7,316 bases of DNA from CAYZEZ01 sp964477295 (GTDB taxonomy: Bacteria > Bacteroidota > Bacteroidia > Bacteroidales > SM23-62): the NCBI GenBank assembly GCA_964477295.1, contig CAYZEZ010000242.1, forward strand, positions 1-7,316. The letters run 5' to 3'. Positions 1 to 7,048 of this stretch are shown in pieces (the first letter of the stretch is position 1; each line of letters starts with the position of its first letter). The position numbers and the translations under genes were made by a program. The notes beneath the pieces were generated by a model. The model did no database searches. It saw only the letters and a program-made list of their open reading frames with translations, and was not told where the DNA came from.

Positions 1-1178
1 CTGTGCGCATGAATGATATGGCCGAAAGGGGATTGGCTGCTCATTGGAAATACAAGGGTGTGAAAGAGAAAGAAGAATTGGAGGAGTGGATGAACCGTAT
101 AAGGGAAATATTTGAAAATACAGATCAGGAGGCGGAAGAGATCATTGATGACTTCAAGATCAGCCTGTATAACAAGGAAATCTTTGTGTTTACACCAAAA
201 GGAGATTTAAAGAAATTCCCGGCAGGTGCAACCATTCTGGATTTCGCCTTCGATGTACACACCGATATTGGGGCCACGTGTGTTGGTGCCCGGGTGAACA
301 ACAAGAGTGTTCCTATCCGGCACGAGCTAAACAATGGTGATAAGGTGGAGATATTGACCTCTAAAAACCAGAAACCAAAACAGGACTGGCTGCAGTTTGT
401 GATTTCCTCCAAAGCGAAAAGTAAGATCAGGCAATTGCTGCAAGAGCAAACGATGGCCCAGGCGGCAGCTGGCAGGGATATTTTAAGGCGCCGGTTTAAG
501 AACTGGAAAATAGAATTTGAGGACCAGAATGTCAATAAACTGCTAAGGCATTATAAACTTAAGACTGCCACCGATCTCTATTATCAGATTGCAACGGAAA
601 AGTTGGATATCCGGGCTGTGAAGGAATTGCTTACCGGATCTGAGAAAGAGATGAAGGACAAGCAGCCCGACAGGATCGAGGAGGAGCTGGTTGAGAAAAT
701 TGTAGCTCCGGGAATCAGGCAGGATGATTACCTGGTGATTGATGAGAAGCTTGACCAGGTAGAATATAAACTGTCGAAATGCTGTAACCCGATATTCGGT
801 GATGAGATATTTGGTTTTGTGACTATTGGATCCGGGATCTCCATCCACAGGGTCAATTGTCCCAATGCAGCCCAGCTGGTATCCAGGTATGGCTACAGGG
901 TTGTAAAGGCTCAATGGTCTGAAACGGATAAACAGATCTATCTGCCGGCATCGATCAGGATAACCGGGATAGATGATATGGGCATATTAAGCCGGATCTC
1001 CGATGCCATTTCAAAAGATTTGAAGGTTAATATGCGTTCCATCTCAATTGATTCGAATGAGGGTATGTTTGAGGGATCGATCACTTTGTTTGTTAAGGAC
1101 ACCAGTCACCTGGATGTACTTATCAGGAGGTTGGCTAAGATCAAGGGTGTATTGAGCGTATCCAGGCTGGAACAATAA
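1..1178 (+). CDS. relA/spoT: RelA/SpoT-family (p)ppGpp synthetase/hydrolase, C-terminal half (5' end outside window)
   Basis: This is the regulatory half of a long RelA/SpoT homologue, the cytosolic enzyme family that makes and degrades the alarmone (p)ppGpp. The reading frame is open at the left edge, so the N-terminal hydrolase domain and nearly all of the synthetase domain lie outside the window. The first visible residues (RMNDMAERGLAAHWKYKG) match the conserved end of the synthetase domain. Counting from the codon at base 3, a TGS domain follows at about 60-118 (EIFVFTPKGDLKKFPAGATI), then a helical region to about 245. A zinc-finger-like CC/H/C segment uses C260, C261, H282 and C286, and an ACT domain at about 316-390 ends the protein. 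In this family these domains sense the ribosome and other partners and set the balance of the two activities. Long Bacteroidota homologues are roughly 730-740 residues, so about half is present. Whether both catalytic activities are intact cannot be judged. Confidence 0.96.
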   Translation, partial: VRMNDMAERGLAAHWKYKGVKEKEELEEWMNRIREIFENTDQEAEEIIDDFKISLYNKEIFVFTPKGDLKKFPAGATILDFAFDVHTDIGATCVGARVNNKSVPIRHELNNGDKVEILTSKNQKPKQDWLQFVISSKAKSKIRQLLQEQTMAQAAAGRDILRRRFKNWKIEFEDQNVNKLLRHYKLKTATDLYYQIATEKLDIRAVKELLTGSEKEMKDKQPDRIEEELVEKIVAPGIRQDDYLVIDEKLDQVEYKLSKCCNPIFGDEIFGFVTIGSGISIHRVNCPNAAQLVSRYGYRVVKAQWSETDKQIYLPASIRITGIDDMGILSRISDAISKDLKVNMRSISIDSNEGMFEGSITLFVKDTSHLDVLIRRLAKIKGVLSVSRLEQ

Positions 1179-1188
1179 TTAAAAATAT

Positions 1189-1875
1189 ATGGGTTTATTA
1201 GCCATTGCTGTCGCGCCAGTCCTTATTATAGCTTTTTACCTGTATTACAGGGACAAATATGAGAAAGAGCCCTTCTGGTGGCTGGTTGCAGCATTACTTG
1301 CCGGGGGAATCATCATATTTCCTGTAATCTGGGTGGAGAGGATACTGGAAATTCCGGTGTATTACCTATCAGGCTATGTTGCAGTAGCCTGGAATGCATT
1401 CGTGGACGCGGCCTTTACCGAGGAACTTTTCAAATTTGCCGTGTTGATGTTGATCTTCTGGAACAACCGGCAGTTTAATGAGAAGTTTGATGGCATTGTT
1501 TATGCCTCTTTTATTTCGCTTGGATTTGCTGCTGTTGAGAACTTGTTTTATGTCATCAATGGAGGATTCCAGGTTGGACTTACCCGTGCTTTTACAGCCG
1601 TTCCGGCCCATGCATTGTTCGGGATCATAATGGGATACAGGGTAGGGCTGGCTAAATTTTACCCTGAAGAGCGTAAAAAGCAGCTTACCAGGGCACTCCT
1701 TATGCCTATGTTATTTCATGGGATATATGATTTTTTATTAATGTCAGGGCACCCCTACCTTGTATTGGTCTTTGTGCCGTTTTTGGTCTTTCTGTGGATC
1801 TTTGGATTTAAAAGAATGAAAAACCTGTCTGACAGGTCGATATACAGGTTTATATCTCCCGGGAAATCACCTTAG
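1189..1875 (+). CDS. prsW: PrsW-family intramembrane protease
   Basis: A polytopic membrane protein of 228 residues with the signature motifs of the PrsW family (membrane-embedded proteases related to the CPBP/Abi superfamily). Visible motifs are EELFK with E78, E79 and K82; FDGIVYA at 100-106 followed by LGFAAVEN with E117 and N118; H141 in PAHALFG; and H177 in MLFHGIYD. The acidic and histidine residues are the expected catalytic set. Hydrophobic segments lie at about 3-20, 31-50, 58-75, 80-92, 104-124, 136-152, 166-184 and 188-206. In Bacillus subtilis, PrsW starts regulated cleavage of the anti-sigma factor RsiW; the substrate here is unknown and no sigma/anti-sigma pair is in view. The ATG lies ten bases after the upstream stop in an A/T-rich leader without a Shine-Dalgarno sequence, so it is probably co-transcribed with the RelA/SpoT gene. 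The symbol denotes the family, not a proven orthologue. Confidence 0.9.
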   Translation: MGLLAIAVAPVLIIAFYLYYRDKYEKEPFWWLVAALLAGGIIIFPVIWVERILEIPVYYLSGYVAVAWNAFVDAAFTEELFKFAVLMLIFWNNRQFNEKFDGIVYASFISLGFAAVENLFYVINGGFQVGLTRAFTAVPAHALFGIIMGYRVGLAKFYPEERKKQLTRALLMPMLFHGIYDFLLMSGHPYLVLVFVPFLVFLWIFGFKRMKNLSDRSIYRFISPGKSP

Positions 1876-1888
1876 GGCCCTTTATTGG

Positions 1889-2560
1889 TTATTGTGAGAT
1901 ACCTACCATGAGACCGACTGAAAATGGTTTGTAATCATCAAGCCTGTTCGGCACAAATTGTATTTCTTCACCATAGTTATAGATGGCGTATCTAACTGTT
2001 GGCTCAATAGAGAAAGTTAATTTTTCATTAACAGAAAATGACCAGCCAACTCCAAGAATGAAACTTGAGCCTATTCGCTTGAAATTGTAGTTCTGATGAA
2101 GGTTCATATCAACCGATACACCTGGTTTTATATAAAGGCCAGATCCGTCATTATCAAAAAACTTATAGATAACCTCGATAGGCAGGCATAAATAAAGTCT
2201 CCCGTTCTGCTCCCTTAGCTTAATGATGCTATTATCGGTCATATTTTGTTCATAATTGAGTCCATATCCCTTATCCAGCATAATTCCTGATATCGAATAA
2301 CTCAGTTTTTTCCTGAAATTGTATTCAAACCGCATGCCTACACCAAATGAAATTTTTCTGTTTGCTGTCACCGTTACTAATTCCGGCTGTGCAGGTGGAT
2401 CAGGATCTGTATAGTATTCAGTGCTTATATTTTGAATATTCCCTGATAAATCGACAGAGCTGACAAATGTAAACCGGTAGTTTTTTTCTTTTCCGGATTG
2501 AGCACAACATATGCTAATGGAAAGTGAAAGGGCGAGTATCATTAACAATCGTGGAACCAT
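1889..2560 (-). CDS. Exported outer-membrane beta-barrel protein (OMP_b-brl-like)
   Basis: A predicted small outer-membrane beta-barrel protein. I chose the ATG at 2560 (223 residues) over the longer frame starting at 2590 (233 residues). From 2560 the protein opens with a normal signal peptide (MVPRLLMILALSLSISICCA, cleavage before Q), whereas the longer form puts ten charged or mixed residues before it. The mature part contains about eight alternating amphipathic stretches, for example ISFGVGMRFEYNF, LSYSISGIMLDKGYGLNY, LYLCLPIEVIYKF, GLYIKPGVSVDMNL, SSFILGVGWSFSV, LTFSIEPTVRYAIY and the terminal KPFSVGLMVGISQ. This suits an 8-stranded barrel of the PorT/OMP_b-brl kind, common in Bacteroidota. 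An acidic, proline-rich loop (DPDPPAQPE) sits near the N-terminus. It follows the DUF4861 gene on the same strand with about 50 bases between, so co-transcription is likely. No substrate can be inferred; structural or adhesion roles are as possible as transport. Confidence 0.75.
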   Translation of the reverse strand: MVPRLLMILALSLSISICCAQSGKEKNYRFTFVSSVDLSGNIQNISTEYYTDPDPPAQPELVTVTANRKISFGVGMRFEYNFRKKLSYSISGIMLDKGYGLNYEQNMTDNSIIKLREQNGRLYLCLPIEVIYKFFDNDGSGLYIKPGVSVDMNLHQNYNFKRIGSSFILGVGWSFSVNEKLTFSIEPTVRYAIYNYGEEIQFVPNRLDDYKPFSVGLMVGISQ

Positions 2561-2610
2561 ACTATCTTTAAAATGAATTAAAAGGTACATATACCGGTGG
2601 CCGGGCTAAT

Positions 2611-3519
2611 TTATTTTCCGTAGTAAAGGTTCTTTCTACTTTCCAAGTATTGCAAAAACTTGTCAGGTGTATTTATTCCGGACTCTTTTTCATTGGCAGC
2701 AGTAATCCAATATTCTAATTGCCTGCACGGTTGAGATATAAGTAAATCCTGTGTGCCATCGTCTTTTTTCTCTACAAAATCATCAGCATTGAACAGGATG
2801 GCAGCACCAATCTTAACCTCCTCTGGTGCCACATCTTCAGGATGCAACCCCCATGTTAGAATAAAGTTTTCATCCTTTTTTATGGTTTGGTTTGGATGAT
2901 AATTAATCCCGGTCACAAACTGTACTTCATTATCGCTCAAGGCATAAGCTTCCACTTTTGCTTCACGGACACCGGAAAAAACGGTAACACGAACCAGCAT
3001 ATCCACCTGTCCGCCTTTATACGGGATATTTTCTGATAACATCTCCATGAAGGAGACAGTTCCCTCTTTAGCAACGCGTGCACTTCGCTTTGATACAGGA
3101 TTCAGTGGGACTACCTTTTCTCCGTCCCAGAGACGAATACCTCCCAGGCCTACTGTAGCTCCAACCTTGTAATAATCTGCCCCGTACCCATTCTTTTGTT
3201 GAATGGAATCGGGGTACCACCGGGCCGGGCGAAGTTCCAGCCCCGGGCGTTTTTTTGAATAAACGTCAATGGCTGCCTTTTGATCGAAGTACAATCGAAG
3301 GGCCAGCCATTCGTTTTCAATTGCAGGTCCATGATGTCCCAGTTGGCTATACAAATCGCCTGATTTTGACGATATCTGATCCAGGTATTCAGCTGGTTCC
3401 TTCTTTAAGTAAAGGCTGATGTCGGTTTTGTTCTGGGCCAGTATATCCATTGAAAAACAGCATGTCAGGCTGAATAGTATACCTGTTCTCCATATTATTG
3501 ATCGCATCCAATTTTTCAT
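2611..3519 (-). CDS. Exported DUF4861-family protein
   Basis: A 302-residue secreted or periplasmic protein that I recognise as DUF4861-like. The N-terminus has a signal peptide (charged start, hydrophobic 13-23, likely cleavage after A28 in DILAQ). Family-like features follow: HHGPAIENEWLALRLYF at 62-78, IDVYSKKRPGLEL at 84-96, a WYPD segment at 101-104, and the glycine-rich YKVGATVGLGGIRLWDG at 117-133. The C-terminal half is beta-rich (VDMLVRVTVFSG, KVEAYAL) and ends in an ITAANEKESGINT segment typical of the family end. DUF4861 genes often lie in polysaccharide-utilisation loci beside lyases and glycoside hydrolases, but the biochemical role of the family is not known to me. Here only a beta-barrel gene follows, with no SusC/SusD or CAZyme in view. 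The protein looks shorter than many relatives but has both ends. An in-frame ATG at 3507 is an alternative start that would also leave a signal peptide. Confidence 0.78.
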   Translation of the reverse strand: MKNWMRSIIWRTGILFSLTCCFSMDILAQNKTDISLYLKKEPAEYLDQISSKSGDLYSQLGHHGPAIENEWLALRLYFDQKAAIDVYSKKRPGLELRPARWYPDSIQQKNGYGADYYKVGATVGLGGIRLWDGEKVVPLNPVSKRSARVAKEGTVSFMEMLSENIPYKGGQVDMLVRVTVFSGVREAKVEAYALSDNEVQFVTGINYHPNQTIKKDENFILTWGLHPEDVAPEEVKIGAAILFNADDFVEKKDDGTQDLLISQPCRQLEYWITAANEKESGINTPDKFLQYLESRKNLYYGK

Positions 3520-3614
3520 ATCCGTTATTTTTATTTGTTTTGTTCCTGTTCAAACAGCTTTAGTACTCAATTGACCCATTTTATCAGGACTGGTGAATAT
3601 GTCTCTTGCTCAGA

Positions 3615-3646
3615 TAAACTTATTTATTAATTGGATAAAATACAAT
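3615..3646 (-). promoter_or_regulatory. Candidate Bacteroidota-type promoter for the DUF4861/beta-barrel unit
   Basis: Read on the minus strand, ATTG (3646-3643) and TAAGTTTA (3622-3615) are separated by exactly 20 bases. The Bacteroidota sigma-ABfr consensus is TTTG, 19-20 bases, TAnnTTTG, so this has one mismatch in each box and correct spacing. It would give a leader of roughly 90 bases before the ATG at 3519. The 175-base gap is A/T-rich, so chance matches are possible. I see nothing else convincing in the gap beyond a short inverted repeat at 3546-3557. Confidence 0.35.
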
Positions 3647-3694
3647 TCCTTCTCGGTTTCGTTTTTGTTAAAATGCATTGTTGTGCGGTTGCAC

Positions 3695-4027
3695 TTATTT
3701 ATTTCCGGACAATCTTTCAATTGAAAATCCCAATATTCCTCCAAGAATTGTTGTCATAATCAATATGGGAACAAGAGTAACCGGTTCTTTCCAGCCTATA
3801 ATAAATGTTGAAGGCAACAGAACCAGATAACTTACTATTAGTCCTCTTAATATGGGATTCAGTTTTAATTTTGTTGATCCAAGGAAAAAGCCGATAACGA
3901 TCCACATCGTAAATGCTGCAAAATTTGCGTCCCATGTCAAATCCTGCAATATCATTGGAATCATGTCAAAAATCCCGGCGATCATTCCTAACAGGACTCC
4001 AAGTATAATTTTATTTATCCTTTTCAT
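3695..4027 (-). CDS. Small four-helix integral membrane protein, unknown function
   Basis: A 110-residue hydrophobic protein that I cannot assign to a named family. Four membrane segments are visible at about 6-27 (IILGVLLGMIAGIFDMIPMIL), 36-50 (FAAFTMWIVIGFFLG), 59-78 and 83-103. The loops are short, with an acidic/aromatic stretch (LTWDAN, 30-35), a lysine-containing loop (STKLKLNP) and IIGWKEP. The N-terminus (MKRINK) and C-terminus (ERLSGNK) are charged. There is no signal peptide, no catalytic motif and no obvious ion-binding motif. The ordered pattern of glycines, prolines and charged turns argues for a real conserved protein rather than a chance frame. It starts 37 bases after the DnaE-type polymerase stop on the same strand and could be the last gene of that transcript. 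Its A/T-rich composition, unlike the polymerase gene, also fits an independent, loosely associated gene. Confidence 0.7.
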   Translation of the reverse strand: MKRINKIILGVLLGMIAGIFDMIPMILQDLTWDANFAAFTMWIVIGFFLGSTKLKLNPILRGLIVSYLVLLPSTFIIGWKEPVTLVPILIMTTILGGILGFSIERLSGNK

Positions 4028-4064
4028 AGTTGGTTTACTTGTTTTTGTGAGCGATCACTGGTCA

Positions 4065-7004
4065 TCAATATCTCGGATCTTCCCGGACAGGCAGCTTTGC
4101 CATCTTCTCCACGTTGAGGCTGGGGAATCCCATTTCTTCGACTACTTTTCCCAGGACCAGGTACACGCCGTATCCCCTGAAGGGGTAGTCCTTCAACGAG
4201 TTGGGAAAGTGGACCGTATCGAAGAATTCACCTTCTGCGTCGAGGAAGGCCCCGAAATGCATCCACTCCCGTTTCACGGTCCTAACGTTTTTAATGGTGA
4301 CCAGGTTGCCCACCATCCTGACGTTCTTGCCGACATAGGCGCTCATCTCCCGGGCCATTATCTCCCCGCGGAATCGGGTTTTGAGCAGGTCAAAGGCAGT
4401 TAGCGTAACGGGGAAACCAAGCAGTTCTATCTCATCGTAGGTGTCTTCCAGGAGATACTGCTTAAGCCTGGGCATTTTGAACTTTTTTTCGGGGATATGG
4501 AACAATTTCATACCGTTTTTTACCTGGGTATTCTCCCCAAGAAGATAATGGGCTTCCCACAGGAGCATTTTTTTTGTCTTCCCGGTGAAGCGAAAAGCAT
4601 CTATACGGATCAGTATTATCAGCTGTTCAAGGCCGGTGTGCACCCGCCTGATGAAATCATCCAGGCAGGAAAAATCGCCATTCAGCTCACGTTCCGTCAG
4701 GATGGCCTTTGCCACGCTGGTTTCGAGGTTGGATATATGCACAAAGCCAAGGAATAACTTATCCCCATATATGCATGTTTTGTACCGGCTTTTATTGATG
4801 CAGGGAAGGTTGATCTTCGCACCACAGCGCCTGGCCTCGTTCACATACACCCATGTCCTGTAGAATCCACCGAAATTGTTGATCACGGCCACCATGAACT
4901 CTAACGGGAAATGCGCCTTCAGGTAGAGGCTCTGGAAGCTTTCCACGGCATAGGAAGCAGAATGCGCCTTGGAAAAGGAGTAGCCCGAAAAGGATTCGAT
5001 CTGCCGCCATACTTCCTTTGCGATTTTATCCGTGTAGCCTTTCTCACGGCAGTTGTCGAAATATTTCCCGGCGATCCTGTTAAATTCTTTCTTCGACCGG
5101 AATTTGCCGCTCATGGCCCGCCTGAGCACATCCGCATCAGCCAGGTCGAGCCCGGCGAAATGGTGGCAAACCTTGATCACGTCCTCCTGGTACACCATCA
5201 CTCCATAGGTTTCCTTCAACTGCTCTTCCATGACCGGGTGGATGTAATCAAATTCTTCAGGATGATGGAAGCGCCAGATATATTCGCGCATCATGCCCGA
5301 TTTGGCTACGCCTGGACGAATGATGGAGCTGGCTGCCACAAGTGTCAGGTAGTCATTGCATTTCAGTTTTTTAAGCAGTCCGCGCATGGCGGGACTCTCG
5401 ATATAGAAGCAACCATTGGTTTCGCCATTCTCCAACTGTTTGCATACCTGCTTGTCCTGCTTGAACCGTTCAATATCGTGGACGTCGATCTTAATCCGTT
5501 GGTTATCTGCAACAATATCGACACACTCCTTGATGTGGCCTATGCCCCGCTGGCTCAGGATATCGAGTTTCTCGAAACCGATCTCCTCGGCCACATACAT
5601 GTCCCACTGGGTGGTCTGCATGCCCTTGGGAGGCATGTCAAGTGCCGTGTACCAGTTTATTGGTTTCTCCGAGATCAGTACACCGCCGGCATGAATGCTT
5701 CGCTGGTTGGGAAAATCAACGATCCTGTTACCAATATTCAGTATGTTTTTGGAGATATGGTCCCTGGTATGCATCTCTTCAGGGTAGTGTACCAGGTGAT
5801 CAATCTCCTGCTTGGGCAAACCATATACCTTACCCAGCTCACGAACAATGGAGCGATCACGGAACGTCGACATGGTCCCGAGCAGGGAGGTGTACTTCTC
5901 ACTATAGCGTTTGAAGATATAGTCCAGCACTTCGTCTCGTTCTTTCCATGAATAGTCGATGTCGAAATCGGGGGGACTGGTCCTTTTTGGATTGATGAAC
6001 CGCTCAAAGAAAAGGTTCAGCTCGATAGGGTCGACATCGGTGATCTTCAGGCAATAAGCCACAACGGAGTTGGCCCCGCTACCTCGTCCCACATGATAAT
6101 ATCCGCGTGACATCGAGTAGCGGATGATGTCCCAGGTGATCAGGAAGTAAGACGAAAATCCCAGCCTGTCGATGATCCCCAGTTCATGCACGACCCGTTT
6201 TTTCGCTTCAGGATTGTTATTCCCATAGCGATAGATCAGCCCGTCATGGGCCAGTTTCTCCAGCAGGAGTTTATCATCATAGGGGCTCCCGGTGAATGTC
6301 TGCCTGTTTTTTATGCCGCTGAATTCAAATACAACAGTGCAGGAATCGGCGATCTTTTCGGTATTCCTTATGATCTCAGGGTAGTGGACATAATGTGACA
6401 ACAGTTCATCGATTGGCTGCATGATCTCCTTATTGGAGGCCAGATGATCGGGCGACAACTGACTCAGCAGGATGTTGTTATCGATGGCACGCAGGTGTCT
6501 GTGAATAGTAAAATCGTCGGGTATCTCAAAGCTCACCGGTTGCCAGATAACCAGTTTCGAGGGGTGGTATCTGAAATCGGATGAAACCAGTTTGCGTACC
6601 TCATCCGGCCGGATACCCACGAATTCATTTTCGAGCAACTGAACCGGTTTTTTCTGTCCGAACGGGTAGACCACATAAGCATGCTGAAAGGGAGGAGGAG
6701 CAGGAGGGAGGGGCTTTTTGTTCCTGTTCACTACGGAAAGGAATTCATTGATCTCACAGAATCCTTCATTGTTTCTTGCCAGTGCCGTATAGAGGTATTT
6801 ATTTTTCGCCCTGAACTCAATGCCGGCTATGGGTTTGATGTTGTTACCGGTGCAGGCCTTGTAGAAATCCATGAACCCTGTGCTATTGTTGATGTCAGTC
6901 AGGGCCAGGAAGGGCACACTGTTCGCCACCGCTTTCTCAACGATATTCTCCACCGGCAGGGTGCCGTAGCGCAGGCTGAAGTATGAGTGATTATTTAAGT
7001 ACAT
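4065..7004 (-). CDS. dnaE2: C-family DNA polymerase, DnaE2/ImuC-like non-replicative alpha subunit
   Basis: A complete 979-residue DNA polymerase III alpha-type enzyme. A PHP domain occupies about 1-230 but is degenerate: N4 stands where the first His of the HxH motif would be (NNHS), and the DH pair reads D37-I38. The palm follows, with GRGSGANSVVAY at 307-318 and PPDFDIDY at 344-351, giving catalytic D346 and D348. The third catalytic Asp is D481 in FEKLDIL. Further conserved blocks are HAGGVLIS (439-446), YQEDVI (605-610), RRAMSGK (628-634) and FSGYSFSKAHSASYAVESFQ (672-691). A helix-hairpin-helix region lies at about 750-810 and an OB-like domain at about 893-960. The protein ends there, well short of E. 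coli DnaE (1160 residues), and lacks its tau-binding tail. With the DinB-like gene just upstream, this suggests a translesion role. The start is fixed by an in-frame TGA four codons before the ATG. The symbol denotes the functional class; true DnaE2 orthology is not proven. Confidence 0.88.
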   Translation of the reverse strand: MYLNNHSYFSLRYGTLPVENIVEKAVANSVPFLALTDINNSTGFMDFYKACTGNNIKPIAGIEFRAKNKYLYTALARNNEGFCEINEFLSVVNRNKKPLPPAPPPFQHAYVVYPFGQKKPVQLLENEFVGIRPDEVRKLVSSDFRYHPSKLVIWQPVSFEIPDDFTIHRHLRAIDNNILLSQLSPDHLASNKEIMQPIDELLSHYVHYPEIIRNTEKIADSCTVVFEFSGIKNRQTFTGSPYDDKLLLEKLAHDGLIYRYGNNNPEAKKRVVHELGIIDRLGFSSYFLITWDIIRYSMSRGYYHVGRGSGANSVVAYCLKITDVDPIELNLFFERFINPKRTSPPDFDIDYSWKERDEVLDYIFKRYSEKYTSLLGTMSTFRDRSIVRELGKVYGLPKQEIDHLVHYPEEMHTRDHISKNILNIGNRIVDFPNQRSIHAGGVLISEKPINWYTALDMPPKGMQTTQWDMYVAEEIGFEKLDILSQRGIGHIKECVDIVADNQRIKIDVHDIERFKQDKQVCKQLENGETNGCFYIESPAMRGLLKKLKCNDYLTLVAASSIIRPGVAKSGMMREYIWRFHHPEEFDYIHPVMEEQLKETYGVMVYQEDVIKVCHHFAGLDLADADVLRRAMSGKFRSKKEFNRIAGKYFDNCREKGYTDKIAKEVWRQIESFSGYSFSKAHSASYAVESFQSLYLKAHFPLEFMVAVINNFGGFYRTWVYVNEARRCGAKINLPCINKSRYKTCIYGDKLFLGFVHISNLETSVAKAILTERELNGDFSCLDDFIRRVHTGLEQLIILIRIDAFRFTGKTKKMLLWEAHYLLGENTQVKNGMKLFHIPEKKFKMPRLKQYLLEDTYDEIELLGFPVTLTAFDLLKTRFRGEIMAREMSAYVGKNVRMVGNLVTIKNVRTVKREWMHFGAFLDAEGEFFDTVHFPNSLKDYPFRGYGVYLVLGKVVEEMGFPSLNVEKMAKLPVREDPRY
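6687..6713 (-). other. Polyproline segment in the polymerase PHP domain (possible EF-P-dependent stall)
   Basis: Residues 98-106 of the DnaE-type protein read PLPPAPPPF, including three consecutive prolines at 103-105. Runs of three prolines are known to slow ribosomes unless EF-P helps. On the plus strand the same bases form a run of closely spaced G-tracts. The segment sits in a linker between the PHP core and a following beta-rich stretch. It may simply be a flexible loop. Confidence 0.5.
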
Positions 7005-7018
7005 ATCAATTGCTCACT

Positions 7019-7042
7019 TGCCGCCGGTTTTAACCGACGGCA
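7019..7042 (-). repeat. Strong intergenic hairpin between the two polymerase genes
   Basis: An inverted repeat with 11-base arms and a 2-base centre. In the minus-strand transcript the arms TGCCGTCGGTT and AACCGGCGGCA pair along their full length, the only non-Watson-Crick pair being one G-U. In a plus-strand transcript that position is an A-C mismatch, so the structure suits the strand that carries the genes. It begins six bases after the DinB-like stop and ends 14 bases before the DnaE-type ATG. No T-run follows, so it does not look like a simple intrinsic terminator. It could attenuate or process the transcript, protect a 3' end, or be a dispersed REP-like element. Confidence 0.7.
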
Positions 7043-7048
7043 GGTTAT

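Noticed and set aside
1874..1881. AGGGCCCT palindrome in the convergent gap after the PrsW gene
   Set aside because: An 8-base palindrome without a loop or T-run cannot serve as a terminator and is expected by chance.
3221..3257. GC-rich inverted repeat followed by a T-run, resembling a plus-strand terminator
   Set aside because: It sits inside the DUF4861 coding sequence, where the bases encode the conserved KKRPGLEL-RPAR stretch. The stem needs a bulge, and no plus-strand gene ends nearby.
3683..3694. GTGC/GCAC hairpin just after the stop of the small membrane protein gene
   Set aside because: The stem is only four base pairs and no T-run follows, so it is too weak to call a terminator.
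4047..4058. Small GTGA/TCAC inverted repeat between the polymerase and the membrane protein gene
   Set aside because: It has a four-base stem and is followed by A-runs rather than T-runs on the gene strand, so it is not a credible terminator.
4911..5951. Long plus-strand open frame (346 codons) opposite the polymerase gene
   Set aside because: It lies entirely antisense to strongly conserved polymerase motifs. It shows no recognisable domain and is explained by the GC-biased codon use of the real gene.
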